From the NCBI GenBank assembly GCA_018433865.1, contig JAHDQJ010000004.1:62001-126000 (forward strand): a DNA stretch of 64,000 nt. The letters run 5' to 3'. Position 1 is the first letter of the stretch. Every line of letters begins with the position of its first letter. A program made the translations under genes and the position numbers. The notes under the pieces were generated by a model that worked only from the letters and a program-made list of their open reading frames with translations, did not search any database and had not been told where the DNA came from. Shown in pieces: positions 8,609 to 18,436 of the stretch. The stretch comes from Spirochaetales bacterium (GTDB lineage Bacteria > Spirochaetota > Spirochaetia > Sphaerochaetales > Sphaerochaetaceae).

Positions 8609-9048
8609 TGATGGAACATACGCAGTGCGTCCCCGATTGGTTTGCGAGGCGGGACCTTCCCGCTCATGTCTCTTTGCAACTGCTCGATGCGAGTGGGAAC
8701 GTGGTGTTCGCCAGCAATGGCAAATGGCTGCATCCCCTGCTGGAGGTCGAGCGGTTCCTTGAGGAATCTTCCCTTGATAGTGGCAAATTGTTCCTGCATG
8801 ATCGCATATCGGGTCGTGCCGCCGCATGCCTGACGGTCCGCATGGGATTCACACGGGTGAAAGCCTCGGTCATGAGCCGTTTGGCCGAGCAGGTGTACCG
8901 TACACATGGGGTATGCTGTCTTGCACAGACGCTGGTTGACCGTATCGCGTGCAAGACGGAGGAGCTGATCAACAGTTCGATGGACCTCGATGCGGTACAT
9001 GCGATGATCGTCGGGCGGGCTTCGCAAGCGAAGGAAACCAGGAATTAA
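8608..9048 (+). CDS. DUF1893 family protein
   Basis: A 146-residue cytoplasmic protein with the pattern of DUF1893: a first strand pair (SLQLLDASGNVVFAS), a GKWLHPLLEV helix, a GRAAACLTVRMGF-type helix and a final helix carrying Cys residues (VCCLAQTLVDRIACK). The family function is not established. ATG 8608 overlaps the TGA of the patatin gene and a second ATG follows at 8611; GGAAGG lies just upstream. Translational coupling to the patatin gene is likely, but a shared function is not implied. Confidence 0.6.
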   Translation: MMEHTQCVPDWFARRDLPAHVSLQLLDASGNVVFASNGKWLHPLLEVERFLEESSLDSGKLFLHDRISGRAAACLTVRMGFTRVKASVMSRLAEQVYRTHGVCCLAQTLVDRIACKTEELINSSMDLDAVHAMIVGRASQAKETRN

Positions 9049-9072
9049 GTTAGCGAACCCGAACAAATCGGA

Positions 9073-9102
9073 TTGACAGGAACAAGACAAAGCAGGTATC
9101 GT
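9073..9102 (+). promoter_or_regulatory. Leaderless-type promoter of the ZIP transporter
   Basis: TTGACA (9073-9078), an 18-bp spacer and TATCGT (9097-9102) stand exactly 6 nt before the ATG at 9109. Transcription is predicted to start at or within a base of the start codon. No convincing Shine-Dalgarno site lies at normal distance. Confidence 0.6.
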
Positions 9103-9108
9103 TTGGGC

Positions 9109-9918
9109 ATGCTTCCTTCGACAGTGATCACCGCTTTGACGCTCACCCTCTTTGCAGGTCTTTCCACGGGTATCGGAGGGCTGTTGAGCATGTTCCAGAA
9201 GCGCAGCAGCTCCAGGTTCCTCTGTGCCTCGCTCGGCTTCTCGGCGGGTGTCATGGTCTACCTTTCGTTCATGGAAATCCTTCCCGAAGCGTTGCACTAC
9301 CTTGAACAGTATTTCTCCCCGACGCGAGCGGGCGTGATGAATGTCGTGATATTCTTTCTCGGCATCCTGGTGATCGGCCTGATCGACCGGTTCGTTCCTT
9401 CGCAGGACAACCCGCATGAGATTCCCGATGTCGTGAGCCTGGTGACGGTCAACCAGCAGACGGATCCCCATCTCATGCGCACCGGAATCCTCTCGGCCTT
9501 GGCGATTGCCATCCACAACCTTCCCGAAGGGTTGGCTACGTTCACCAGCTACATGGCCGATCCGCAGATAGGTATCAGCATCGCAATCGCGGTGGCTATC
9601 CATAACATTCCGGAGGGGATCGCCGTAGCGGTTCCGATCTATTTTGCTACCGGAAACAGGATGAAGAGCATTGTGGTCGCATTGCTCAGCGGGCTTTCGG
9701 AGATGTTGGGTGCGGTGCTGGGACTGGCGCTTTTCTCATTCTCCAATACCGACCTCATGCTCGGGATCGTGCTAGCGCTGACCGCGGGAGTGATGATCTA
9801 CATCTCGTTCGACGAACTGCTCCCGACCGCGGAGCGGTACGGGAAACACCATCTAGCCATCTACGGAGTGCTCGGCGGCATGGCGGTCATGGCGATCAGC
9901 CTTTTGATGCTCGCCTGA
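9109..9918 (+). CDS. zupT: ZIP-family zinc/divalent metal transporter
   Basis: A 269-residue inner-membrane protein with eight hydrophobic segments. The two metal-site helices read HNLPEGLATF and HNIPEGIAVAV, the signature of the ZupT/GufA ZIP group, which imports zinc and other divalent ions. ATG 9109 is preferred to an in-frame TTG at 9073 because that TTG belongs to the -35 hexamer. A histidine-poor loop separates the N-terminal and central helices. Its last 22 codons overlap the end of the convergent queH gene. Confidence 0.92.
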   Translation: MLPSTVITALTLTLFAGLSTGIGGLLSMFQKRSSSRFLCASLGFSAGVMVYLSFMEILPEALHYLEQYFSPTRAGVMNVVIFFLGILVIGLIDRFVPSQDNPHEIPDVVSLVTVNQQTDPHLMRTGILSALAIAIHNLPEGLATFTSYMADPQIGISIAIAVAIHNIPEGIAVAVPIYFATGNRMKSIVVALLSGLSEMLGAVLGLALFSFSNTDLMLGIVLALTAGVMIYISFDELLPTAERYGKHHLAIYGVLGGMAVMAISLLMLA

Positions 9919-10443
9919 GCTTCTCATCGAGAACTCACAACCGCAATAATCCTGTCGGTACAGGTCCAAAAGCCGGGCAAGTTCGATGCTGCGCTGGAAT
10001 CCGCCATTCTTCTTGAAGTCGATCGGAACGAATTCATCCCACGTCTCCCCGATCGAGAAAATAAGCGGAGAATTCTTGTGCGGACTCACCGTGAGTGTCG
10101 TCGTGAAGTAGGGGATGCCTTGTTTGCGGGCTTCGTTTGCAGCCTCGCGCAGGTTGTACGCGAAACAGATATCGCACCTGCTTCCCCGCTCAGGATCGTG
10201 TTCATGCCCTTCGATTTCCTTGCGCCAGGAGTTGTGGTCATACTCGCTCCTGATGACACGAAGGGAAAAGTGGCACCCGACCTTCTCCAGTTCTCCGAAT
10301 CTCCGTCGGGCCTCCTCCTCCGGATAAATGTTGCTGTTCCCGAAGAACAACACCGGTTCATACCCGAGTGTCCTGAGCCGCTCGATGGAGGAGGTCGAGC
10401 AAGGCCCGCAACAACAGTGCAGCAACAGCGCTTTCGATTCCAT
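9853..10443 (-). CDS. queH: Epoxyqueuosine reductase QueH
   Basis: A 196-residue QueH (formerly DUF208), the non-cobalamin enzyme for the last step of queuosine tRNA modification. It has the family cysteines: HCCCGPCS at the N-terminus, RCDICFAYNL in the middle and DYCGCEFS near the C-terminus, which bind an Fe-S cluster and an adjacent metal. After the last motif there is a charged tail of about 20 residues (HQKADRHDRH and so on) that exists only because the frame runs on into the antisense of zupT, with a 66-bp overlap. The tail is probably non-essential. The promoter suggests a leaderless mRNA. Confidence 0.92.
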   Translation of the reverse strand: MESKALLLHCCCGPCSTSSIERLRTLGYEPVLFFGNSNIYPEEEARRRFGELEKVGCHFSLRVIRSEYDHNSWRKEIEGHEHDPERGSRCDICFAYNLREAANEARKQGIPYFTTTLTVSPHKNSPLIFSIGETWDEFVPIDFKKNGGFQRSIELARLLDLYRQDYCGCEFSMRSSGEHQKADRHDRHAAEHSVDG

Positions 10444-10449
10444 GACGAT

Positions 10450-10478
10450 ACTGTACCGCGTGCATGTTCAATTGGCAA
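10450..10478 (-). promoter_or_regulatory. Leaderless-type promoter of queH
   Basis: On the minus strand TTGCCA (10473-10478), a 17-bp spacer and TACAGT (10450-10455) lie 6 nt before the queH ATG at 10443. There is no Shine-Dalgarno sequence in that interval. Confidence 0.55.
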
Positions 10479-10539
10479 GGGTGGCATTCTCCAGGGAAAT
10501 GTGCCATGATGCAAAGCATCGGACAGGGGAGGCCGACGG

Positions 10540-11625
10540 ATGAGAAATCAGTCATTTCTGGTACTCTTGATAGTGGTCGTGGGCATCATGGTCATGCCGA
10601 TCGCCCAAACGGCGAAACTGGCGTTGGTGGTCTTGGCCTTGCTCGTACTGCTCTACCTGAAGAGAGGGTACTTCTATGTGGCATTGGGATCCCGTGCCCT
10701 GAATGCGAAGGAACCTGATGAAGAGAAGGCGTGGCGTTTCTATGAGCAGGGGTGGAAGGCAGGATTGCCTCTTCACTATACCGTCATGCTCGGAAACCTC
10801 TTTGTCCAACGCGGTGATGCTGCCGTCGCGCTCAAGATCTTCGATTCGGTCCTGGTGAGGGCAACGAGAAAGCGCGGCCAGAACGCCGAGATCGCAATCA
10901 GTGCGACCGTATCACGATCGATGGCCCTTTGGGTGCTCAACCGAAGGGAGGAAGCCATAGAATCCTTGATGGAAGTGCGCAAGGGCGGGAAGATGGACAA
11001 GAACCTCGCGATAAATCTCGGCAGCTACTTGCTTGAGGAAGGCCGATTGGATGAAGCAAGACAGCTCATCGATGAAGCCTCCTCCCAGTTGCCTGAGAAT
11101 CCCGGGATGACCGACAACCGGGGCCACCTGATGCTGCTCGTCGGCCAGTTGTCCGCCGCCCATGCACTCTACGAGAGATTCCTTGCGGAAGGTACGCCTC
11201 AGTTCCCGGAGGCGTATGTGCACGCTGCTCAGGTGAACATCGCGTTGGGCAAGTACGGAAGGGCAGGGAAGCAGTTGCGGGAAGCGCTCACCAAGCCGTT
11301 CTACCAGACTTCGGTCGTCACCAAGGAAACGGTGGAGACGATGCTCGCGCAAATCGCGGACCTTCACGATTCTTCTGATGACGGCGAGGGGTTGGACGAA
11401 CAACTTGTCGCCACCTTGTACGAGGAGGATCTGTTCGATGACGATTCCCCGAACACGGATGTCGACGATGACGATGATCTCGATCCGAACATCGAGTTGG
11501 ATCCGGAGGATTACGATGACGATGATGATCCGGACATCGATGTCGAAATGGATGACGAATCGGTATTGGAATCCCAATTGTTCGACGACGAGTATGATGA
11601 TGACGAGGAGGGCAGCAAGAAGTAG
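10540..11625 (+). CDS. Membrane-anchored TPR protein with an aspartate-rich tail
   Basis: A 361-residue protein with two hydrophobic segments at residues about 5-42, then tetratricopeptide-like helix pairs (for example NLAINLGSYLLEEGRLDEARQLIDEA and the following repeats) up to about residue 275. The last 75 residues are extremely acidic, mostly Asp and Glu with few hydrophobics, encoded by a GAT/GAC-rich tract at 11440-11615. The TPR part is probably cytoplasmic and mediates protein contacts. It has a GGGGAGG site and lies 6 bp before cardiolipin synthase, so the two are very likely co-expressed. The specific role is unknown. Confidence 0.75.
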   Translation: MRNQSFLVLLIVVVGIMVMPIAQTAKLALVVLALLVLLYLKRGYFYVALGSRALNAKEPDEEKAWRFYEQGWKAGLPLHYTVMLGNLFVQRGDAAVALKIFDSVLVRATRKRGQNAEIAISATVSRSMALWVLNRREEAIESLMEVRKGGKMDKNLAINLGSYLLEEGRLDEARQLIDEASSQLPENPGMTDNRGHLMLLVGQLSAAHALYERFLAEGTPQFPEAYVHAAQVNIALGKYGRAGKQLREALTKPFYQTSVVTKETVETMLAQIADLHDSSDDGEGLDEQLVATLYEEDLFDDDSPNTDVDDDDDLDPNIELDPEDYDDDDDPDIDVEMDDESVLESQLFDDEYDDDEEGSKK

Positions 11626-11631
11626 GCAGCC

Positions 11632-13170
11632 ATGAAAAAGTTTCTCAAGCTCCTCACGGGGAGACTTTTCACGTTCATCGCATTGCTTGCCATACAGCTT
11701 GCTGCATTGGTTTGGCTGATCATGAACTTCATGGTCGCCAGTACCTATTATATCCCGATCGTCTCTGCGATCGCGTTCATCAGCGTATTCGTCATCGTCA
11801 ACAGGGATGAGAATCCGGTATTCAAGCTCTCCTGGATCCTCGTCATCCTGGTGGCTCCGATCTTCGGTGTCCCGTTCTACATGCTGTTCGGAAACAAGCG
11901 GCTCGGCCGGCGTGTCGCACGGCAGATGGCCAAGTACCAGGAGCATTATGAGAAGGAGATGCGCACCGTCCTTCCCGAACCGGGGGGCCATGTGCGTGAG
12001 GAACTGTCACGCTATTCGGCGAACCTCTGCCGCCAAGCCGACTACATCAGGAACCTGACCGGGGCTCCTGCTTGGGACAAGACCTCCGTGGAGTACTACC
12101 CCCTCGGAGAACAGGCATTCTCGAGCATTCTCGACGAAGTCGCGAAGGCCACACGGTTCATCCTCTTCGAATACTTCATCGTCGAAGAGGGGGAGATGTG
12201 GAGCGCGATGCTCTCGCTGCTCAAGCGGAAGCTCGATGAGGGGGTGACGATACGGATCATGTACGATGATCTCGGGAGCATCCAGACGCTTCCGAACGGC
12301 TATGAGAAGCGATTGGCGGCCATGGGTTTCAAGGTCGGCGTGTTCAACCGGATCAAACCGCACCTCAACGCGAAATTGAACTACCGCGATCACCGGAAGA
12401 TCCTCATCATCGACGGTGACGTGGGATTCACCGGCGGCATCAACTTCGCCGATGAATACATCAACCGCAAGATTCGGTACGGACACTGGAAGGACACCAC
12501 CGTGATGCTCAAGGGCGATGCGGTGTGGAACCTCACCCTGATGTTCTTCCAGCAATGGATGTTCACCACGGGGGAAGACATCGATCTTACCGAGTATACT
12601 CCTCGGGTCTCCTATCGGTCCGACGGCTATGTGCAGCCGTTCGGTGACAGCCCGCTCGATGGGGAGAATATCGCGGAGAACGCCTATATCCAGATCATCA
12701 ACCACGCGAAGGACTATGTATGGATCACCACGCCGTACCTGATCATGGACACACAGATGTCGAACGCATTGTGCGTGGCTGCCCAAAGCGGAGTCGACGT
12801 GCGGATCATCACTCCGAACTTCCCCGACAAGTGGTATGTGCACCCGGTCACGCGTTCCAACTACCTTCCCCTGCTCTCGGCAGGGGTGAGGATATTCGAA
12901 TATACCCCGGGATTCATGCACGCGAAGATGTTCGTATCTGATGACGAGGTATCGATCGTAGGGACCACCAACATGGATTACCGGAGTTTCTACATGCACT
13001 TCGAGTGCGGTGTGGCGTTCTTCCGTTCCTCCGTCGCAGCGCACGTGCGCAATGATATCCTCCGCACGCTGGATCTGTGCACGGAGATCACTCTCTTCGA
13101 AGAGGAGTCGAAGACTCTGCCGGTCCGGTTCGCAAGAAGCGTGCTGAAACTGTTCAGTCCCCTGATGTGA
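11632..13170 (+). CDS. cls: Cardiolipin synthase (phospholipase D superfamily)
   Basis: A 512-residue membrane protein that joins phosphatidylglycerol molecules into cardiolipin. Two N-terminal transmembrane helices (residues about 10-60) and a PLDc_N-type segment (WILVILVAPIFGVPFY) precede two HKD motifs: HRKILIIDGDVGFTGG and HAKMFVSDDEVSIVGTTN. The length matches bacterial ClsA. It follows the TPR protein in one operon. Its last 17 bp overlap the end of the convergent FAD oxidoreductase gene. Confidence 0.93.
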   Translation: MKKFLKLLTGRLFTFIALLAIQLAALVWLIMNFMVASTYYIPIVSAIAFISVFVIVNRDENPVFKLSWILVILVAPIFGVPFYMLFGNKRLGRRVARQMAKYQEHYEKEMRTVLPEPGGHVREELSRYSANLCRQADYIRNLTGAPAWDKTSVEYYPLGEQAFSSILDEVAKATRFILFEYFIVEEGEMWSAMLSLLKRKLDEGVTIRIMYDDLGSIQTLPNGYEKRLAAMGFKVGVFNRIKPHLNAKLNYRDHRKILIIDGDVGFTGGINFADEYINRKIRYGHWKDTTVMLKGDAVWNLTLMFFQQWMFTTGEDIDLTEYTPRVSYRSDGYVQPFGDSPLDGENIAENAYIQIINHAKDYVWITTPYLIMDTQMSNALCVAAQSGVDVRIITPNFPDKWYVHPVTRSNYLPLLSAGVRIFEYTPGFMHAKMFVSDDEVSIVGTTNMDYRSFYMHFECGVAFFRSSVAAHVRNDILRTLDLCTEITLFEEESKTLPVRFARSVLKLFSPLM

Positions 13171-14452
13171 GAGATGAGCGCAGGATGCCCCGTGCGCACC
13201 TGATTCCGCTTGCCCATGCCGCGGTGATTCCGCGGCTGGTACCCGCGCCGTCTCCTGCCAGGTAGACCGAGTCGGTCACCCGGAAGTGGTCGTCGAGGAA
13301 CACCGGCTTGTTCGCATAGAGCTTGATCTCGGGGTAGTACATGATCGTGGAGGGATGCAACACTCCCGGTACGATGGTGTCCAGGTTCTTCATCGCCTTC
13401 CAGATGACTCTGAGGATCTTCGCGGGCATCGCGAGAGAGATATCCCCGGGACAACAATCCTTGAGGCTCGGAACAAAGTCGTAGAGGTCGGAATTGAAGC
13501 TGCTCTCCTTGCTCCGGGAACCGAGCCTGAAGTCTCCCACGCGTTGCATGAGCGGTTTCCCTCCGCCCATCAGGGCAGCTTGCATGCCGAGATTCTCCGC
13601 GTAGATCTGTCCGCTTGCAAGGGGTGCGGTGAACTTGACGGTCTTGAGGATCGCGAAGTTGACCAATCCGTTCGCCTCATGCGTGGCGGCCGAGTAGGCA
13701 TGTCCGTTCACCGAGAACCACGTATCTCCGCGAGCACTCGTGTAGCGTTCCTTCACCACGTGGGCATCACCGCTGTTCGTACAGAAGGTCCGTACCTTCT
13801 CGGGGAAATAGAACTTCGGATCGTAGTAATCCCGCACGATGGGATAGTGTTCGATCCTGGTCTCGACCCTGATCCCGATATCGACGATATTGTCGATGAA
13901 CGGGACTCCCAGGCTCTGCATCATCATCTGCAGGAAGTGGAACCCTTTCCTCCCCGGTGCGATGAGCAGCGCACCGTAGCCGATGTCCCGCTTGTCGGTC
14001 TGGATATATTTCTGACTCTCATCCACCGAAAGCATGGTCTCCCCGAGCGACAGTTCGACTCCCAACGCGTTCAACTCCGCCAGCAGCTTCTTGATCAACA
14101 GCAGTCCCCCATCGGTGCCAAGGTGGGATTGCTTGATCTCCAGAAGGCGGCATCCGAGCCGCTGTGCCCGTTTTTGGTAGATATCTATATTGCTTTTCGG
14201 CATGATCGACGGTTCGAGGAAGCGGGTCACCTGCGCAAGATATTCGTTCGCTTGCGCTTTTGTCCAATATTCCTCGGGAAACCCGATCGGGTAGGTGAAG
14301 TTCATCTTGCAGTCATTGCGCATGCCACCGGTGGAGAATCGCTCCTGATCGATCATGAGCACCGTAAGGTCGGACCTCTTCGCCGCGATTTCAAAAGCTG
14401 CTCCCATCCCGGCTGGCCCGGAGCCAATGATCACCACATCATACCTTTCCAC
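13154..14452 (-). CDS. FAD-dependent oxidoreductase (COG2509-like)
   Basis: A 432-residue flavoprotein with an N-terminal Rossmann motif (VVIIGSGPAGMGAAFE) and a C-terminal FAD segment (VYLAGDGAGTSRGITAAWASG). The middle resembles the COG2509 group of uncharacterised FAD dehydrogenases. The start is GTG at 14450-14452 after a TAGGAG site. Substrate and pathway are unknown. A redox role in the cytoplasm is the most that can be said. It is convergent with cls and divergent from the D-amino-acid deacylase. Confidence 0.8.
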   Translation of the reverse strand: MERYDVVIIGSGPAGMGAAFEIAAKRSDLTVLMIDQERFSTGGMRNDCKMNFTYPIGFPEEYWTKAQANEYLAQVTRFLEPSIMPKSNIDIYQKRAQRLGCRLLEIKQSHLGTDGGLLLIKKLLAELNALGVELSLGETMLSVDESQKYIQTDKRDIGYGALLIAPGRKGFHFLQMMMQSLGVPFIDNIVDIGIRVETRIEHYPIVRDYYDPKFYFPEKVRTFCTNSGDAHVVKERYTSARGDTWFSVNGHAYSAATHEANGLVNFAILKTVKFTAPLASGQIYAENLGMQAALMGGGKPLMQRVGDFRLGSRSKESSFNSDLYDFVPSLKDCCPGDISLAMPAKILRVIWKAMKNLDTIVPGVLHPSTIMYYPEIKLYANKPVFLDDHFRVTDSVYLAGDGAGTSRGITAAWASGIRCARGILRSSLTSGD

Positions 14453-14549
14453 AACTGTTCTCCTACCGCGTCAGTATACACAATCGAAGCACCTTGGAGA
14501 ACCTCCGCAGCGTCTTCCCGAACTCGAAGGAACGGACTAGGATGGGATC

Positions 14550-16121
14550 ATGCAGTACGATACCATCATCAGGAATGCCACGATCGTGGATGGCGGCGGT
14601 ACGAAACCGTTCCCGGGTATCCTTGCCATCGAGGGGGAGCGCATCGCACTCGTCGGCAACGAGAACGCCGATGTGCACGGCACACGGCTCATCGATGCGA
14701 CGGGTTGCCTCCTCTGTCCCGGATTCATCGACATGCACGGTCATGGCGATCTTCATGTGCTTGGCAAGCCGGGTACGGATGCCAAGATCGCACAAGGCAT
14801 CACCACCGAGGTCACGGGAAATTGCGGGATGGGCGTATTTCCCCTGCCTGACGATCCCAAGAAGCGGGACGTGCTGTCACGGATGGCCGCGGACATCCTG
14901 GGAAGTTATCCGAAAGCATGGCCTTGGCATGACTTCGACTCCTATGCACGGTACGCATGCGCGGTCGGAATGTACGCGAACATCGTCGGCATGCAAGCCC
15001 ACGCCCCCTTGCGGATCGCCTCGATGGAAGGTACGGTGAACCGGGAGGCGACCGATCGCGAACTGTCACGGATGGTCGAACTTCTGCAGCTTTCCTACGC
15101 ACAGGGAGCCGCCGGCTTCTCAAGCGGACTTTACTATGCACCGTGCATGTTCTCCAACAGGAAAGAATTGCATGCGCTCTTGACAGAGACGGCCCGTCAG
15201 GACCGCCTGTTTGCGGTCCATCATCGGTGTGAGGGCAACGGGGTGCTCGATTCGCTTGCTGAGGTCCTCGATCTCGCGAAGGAGACCGGCGTACGCATCC
15301 AGATTTCCCATCTCAAGGCGATCGGACGGAACAACCAGCCGATGGTGCCGCGAATGCTCGATCTCATCGACTCCTATGCGAACTGGGGTGTACGCGTGCA
15401 TTTCGACCAGTATCCCTATCTGTTCGGATCCACCTCCCTCTACAGTCTCCTTCCTCCCGACTTCCTTCGCTTGGACCGGGATGACCTCCTTGCGGCCTTG
15501 GAAGATGCTAGGGAACGCCAGCGGATGCGGGAACAGATGTTGCATCCGAAAGGTTGGGACAGCATCGTGGAGCTCTGCGGATGGGAGGATGTGTCGGTGA
15601 TGCACGTGGAGGGCCGACCGGAACTGAAAGGCCGTTCGATCGCATCGTTGGCACGGGAATCTGGCGAAGACCCGTTCGACGTCTGTTTCGACCTGCTCAA
15701 GACGGGACCGTCGGTTGCCGTCATGACCGACATCACGCAATCGGAATCCTCGTTGAAAGCCATCATGCGTCACCCGTCGAGCTGCTTCGGTACCGATGCC
15801 CTCTACAGCGGCACCTGCCTCCACCCACGTTCGACGGAAGCGACGACACACCTGCTGACCCGCTATTGGAAGCAGTCGGAGGTCCTCCCTATCGAGCAGC
15901 ATATCAGGAGGATGACCTCATCTCCCGCACGGATACTGGGATTGGATGATCGTGGAATGATCGCAGAGGGGAAGGTGGCCGACTTGGTGCTGGTCGATCC
16001 GGATGCGTTGCCAGAAGGATCGGGTATCGCGATGGTGATGGTGGCAGGGTCGGTGGCCTGGGAAGGCGGTCGTACCCCGCATGGGATGCGCGGTCGGGTC
16101 CTCCGGTTCAGAAACGGCTGA
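14550..16121 (+). CDS. N-acyl-D-amino-acid deacylase (D-aminoacylase family)
   Basis: A 523-residue amidohydrolase of the D-aminoacylase group (COG3653). The metal-binding DMHGHGD motif (near residue 68), TGNCGMGV, the HHRCEGN/ISHLK region and [12 protein letters not shown] with the catalytic aspartate are in family order. It should cleave N-acyl groups such as acetyl from D-amino acids; N-acyl-D-glutamate deacylases belong to the same group. TAGGAT lies 6 nt before the ATG and could be either a -10 element or part of a weak ribosome site. Together with the dgcNA pair at 55.9-58.0 kb it hints at D-amino-acid use. Its end overlaps the ABC ATPase gene by 14 bp. Confidence 0.85.
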   Translation: MQYDTIIRNATIVDGGGTKPFPGILAIEGERIALVGNENADVHGTRLIDATGCLLCPGFIDMHGHGDLHVLGKPGTDAKIAQGITTEVTGNCGMGVFPLPDDPKKRDVLSRMAADILGSYPKAWPWHDFDSYARYACAVGMYANIVGMQAHAPLRIASMEGTVNREATDRELSRMVELLQLSYAQGAAGFSSGLYYAPCMFSNRKELHALLTETARQDRLFAVHHRCEGNGVLDSLAEVLDLAKETGVRIQISHLKAIGRNNQPMVPRMLDLIDSYANWGVRVHFDQYPYLFGSTSLYSLLPPDFLRLDRDDLLAALEDARERQRMREQMLHPKGWDSIVELCGWEDVSVMHVEGRPELKGRSIASLARESGEDPFDVCFDLLKTGPSVAVMTDITQSESSLKAIMRHPSSCFGTDALYSGTCLHPRSTEATTHLLTRYWKQSEVLPIEQHIRRMTSSPARILGLDDRGMIAEGKVADLVLVDPDALPEGSGIAMVMVAGSVAWEGGRTPHGMRGRVLRFRNG

Positions 16122-16863
16122 GAAACCGCTTCGTCCGCTCATTCTTCGTATTGGAGAAGACCGCTTCGGGAGTTCCTTCCTCCACGATCAATCCGTCGTC
16201 CATGAAAATGACACGGTTTGAGATGTCGCGTGCGAATGCCATCTCGTGGGTGACGACCATCATGGTCATGTGCTCGGTCGCCAGTTTCTTGATCACCGCA
16301 AGTATTTCGCCGGTCAGTTCAGGATCGAGCGCGCTGGTAGGTTCGTCGAAACAAAGGACCTGTGGTTTCAGAGCGAGTGCGCGTGCGATCGAGACCCGTT
16401 GCTGTTGTCCGCCTGAGAGTTGGAACGGATACGCATCGGCTTTCTCGGGAAGACCCATCTTCCTGAGCAGGTCGCTGGCGATATCCTGCGCCTCGTCTTT
16501 CGGCGTCTTCAACACGTGCATCTGTGCTTCGGTGATGTTGCGCATGACCGAAAAGTGGGGGAAGAGATTGAAATTCTGGAACACCAGTCCGACCCTGAGG
16601 CGGATGCGCGCGACGGTATGCTTGTCCGCGTATTGGGTGATGCCCTGGTCGTCGGTGTGTACGAGTGTGTCACCGCCGATGGAGATCGTACCGCTGTCCA
16701 CTTGCTCGAGGTTCGTGATACATCGCAGGAGAGTCGATTTTCCCGAACCTGAGGGACCGATGATAGAGAGGACTTCCCCCGTTTCGAGCGCGAAGGAGAT
16801 ATCCTTCAGGACCTCGAGCGAGGAGAATGACTTGCGCACATGGTCGACGGTGATCACTGCCAT
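16108..16863 (-). CDS. Polar amino-acid ABC transporter ATPase
   Basis: A 251-residue GlnQ/HisP-type ATPase. Walker A is [12 protein letters not shown], the signature is [15 protein letters not shown], Walker B is [13 protein letters not shown] and the switch histidine is in [11 protein letters not shown]. It powers the importer formed with the permease and binding protein just upstream on the same strand (gene order binding protein, permease, ATPase). The family takes up arginine, lysine, histidine, glutamine or related polar amino acids. Context suggests a basic amino acid. Confidence 0.95.
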   Translation of the reverse strand: MAVITVDHVRKSFSSLEVLKDISFALETGEVLSIIGPSGSGKSTLLRCITNLEQVDSGTISIGGDTLVHTDDQGITQYADKHTVARIRLRVGLVFQNFNLFPHFSVMRNITEAQMHVLKTPKDEAQDIASDLLRKMGLPEKADAYPFQLSGGQQQRVSIARALALKPQVLCFDEPTSALDPELTGEILAVIKKLATEHMTMMVVTHEMAFARDISNRVIFMDDGLIVEEGTPEAVFSNTKNERTKRFLSRF

Positions 16864-16876
16864 CTGCCGGTTCCCC

Positions 16877-17512
16877 CTATCGGTAGTAGTCGAGCTTGCG
16901 CTCGATCAGGTCGAAGCTCTTCGAGACGATGGCATTCATCACGAAGTAGAAAATTCCGGCGATGAAGATCGGCATCGTGGAGAATTCCCTGGCAGCTGCA
17001 TTCTGTGCAACCCTGAACAGCTCTGCGACCCCGATCGTTTGTGCGAGTGCGGTATCCTTGACCAGCGTGATCACCTCGTTTCCCATCGCAGGCATGATCC
17101 GTTTGACGACCTGCGGCATGATGACGTGGGTGAAGGTGTGGACCTTCGTGAACCCGAGGACCGAAGCTGCCTCCAGCTGGCCTTGGGGGATGCTCTGGAT
17201 ACCTCCCCGGTAGATCTCGGCAAAGTATGCGGCGTAGTTGATCGCATAGGCGATGATGACCGCAGTGAAGCGGTCGGTAGATGAACCGAAGATGTAATAG
17301 GGAGCGAAGTAGACGAAGATCAGCTGGAGGATCAGCGGGGTACCCCGCATGATCATGATGTAGCCGTTCACGAGGGAGCTGATGATGCGATGCCTGCTCA
17401 TCCGCCCCTTGGCGACCACTAGTCCCAAGGGGAGTGAGAACAGGAGGGTGAGGAAGAAGATGCGCAACGAGGTGAAAGTCCCCTCGAGCATCAGCATCAG
17501 CAGCTTTCCCAT
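16877..17512 (-). CDS. Polar amino-acid ABC transporter permease
   Basis: A 211-residue HisM/GlnP-type inner-membrane subunit with about five transmembrane helices. It carries the EAA coupling loop ([21 protein letters not shown]), which binds the ATPase. One permease gene implies a homodimeric channel. It starts 12 bp after the binding-protein gene and ends 13 bp before the ATPase gene, so all three are one operon. Confidence 0.94.
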   Translation of the reverse strand: MGKLLMLMLEGTFTSLRIFFLTLLFSLPLGLVVAKGRMSRHRIISSLVNGYIMIMRGTPLILQLIFVYFAPYYIFGSSTDRFTAVIIAYAINYAAYFAEIYRGGIQSIPQGQLEAASVLGFTKVHTFTHVIMPQVVKRIMPAMGNEVITLVKDTALAQTIGVAELFRVAQNAAAREFSTMPIFIAGIFYFVMNAIVSKSFDLIERKLDYYR

Positions 17513-17524
17513 GCGAAGGTATCC

Positions 17525-18334
17525 TTACTTGCCGACGACGGTGATGTCGCCGCCGAACCAATCTGTCGAGATCTTGGCGAGCGTTCCGTCTGCGGCCATG
17601 GCGAGCAGTTGCTTCTGCACTTCATCGCGCAGCGCCTGGTCATTCTTGCGGAAACCGATGCCATACTCTTCGGCTGAGAGCGACTCGGCGAGGATCTTGA
17701 AGTCCTTTCCGCTGCGCTTGATGTTGTCATTGGCGACGAAGAGGTCGAGGACCACCGCATCGACACCGCCGATCTCGAGATCCATCAGGGCGGTCAGGTT
17801 GTCCTTGACCTCGACGATCTCCTTCAGCGATTTGGCGAATGCCTCATTGCCGTAGACGGCGTCGGAGGCGCTGGATCCGGCCTGGATTCCCACCTTCTTC
17901 CCGGCAAGGTCCGCGAGCGTCTTCACCGGGCTGCCGGCTTTCACGACCGCGACCTGGGCATTGTTCACGTACGGATCGGTGAAGTTGATCACCTGCTTGC
18001 GCTCCTCGGTCATGGTGAATCCGTTCCAGATGCAGTCGATATTGCCGGTGTTGAGCTCCTGCTCCTTCGCGTTCCAATCGATCGGTTGGAGTTTGAGGGT
18101 CACGCCCATCCGCTTGGTGACTTCCTTGGCGAGGTCGATATCGAATCCGACGATCTCATTGTTCTCATTCCGATACCCCATCGGAGGGAACGAGTCGTCG
18201 AGACCAAGTACGAAAACTCCCTTGTCCAGGACCTTCTGCAAGGACTGGTCCCCGCCCTGTTCCTTGACCCCGGCAGCGCCAATGGTGGCGACGGCCAACC
18301 CGGCCAACATGAGAATCAACAGAAATTTTTTCAT
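17525..18334 (-). CDS. Polar amino-acid ABC transporter substrate-binding protein
   Basis: A 269-residue periplasmic binding protein of family 3 (SBP_bac_3) with a signal peptide (residues 1-20). The sequence shows the usual GLDDSFPPMGYRNENNEIVGFDIDLAKEV start, a central NFTDPYVNNAQ strand and a C-terminal GIGFRKND. The pattern fits binding proteins for basic or polar amino acids, but the ligand cannot be fixed by reading. A TATACT -10 element lies at 18350-18355 on the minus strand. An ArgR-like box about 100 bp upstream supports arginine-related control. Confidence 0.93.
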   Translation of the reverse strand: MKKFLLILMLAGLAVATIGAAGVKEQGGDQSLQKVLDKGVFVLGLDDSFPPMGYRNENNEIVGFDIDLAKEVTKRMGVTLKLQPIDWNAKEQELNTGNIDCIWNGFTMTEERKQVINFTDPYVNNAQVAVVKAGSPVKTLADLAGKKVGIQAGSSASDAVYGNEAFAKSLKEIVEVKDNLTALMDLEIGGVDAVVLDLFVANDNIKRSGKDFKILAESLSAEEYGIGFRKNDQALRDEVQKQLLAMAADGTLAKISTDWFGGDITVVGK

Positions 18335-18436
18335 CTTGATACCCCTTTCAGTATAGTGGGAATGGTTTTTTCAGTTCCCGTTGACTTGGCATGATACGGT
18401 GTTTTCACGGTTTTGGAAAGTATTCGATGAATGAAT

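Noticed and set aside
8221-9603. 460-codon minus-strand frame over the patatin gene end and zupT
   Set aside because: It is antisense to three well-supported genes and rich in His/Arg/Gln, as is typical of shadow frames.
13286-14851. Long plus-strand open frame over the FAD oxidoreductase and the D-aminoacylase start
   Set aside because: Translated sequence is His/Arg/Glu-rich with no recognisable fold; both real genes there are clear.
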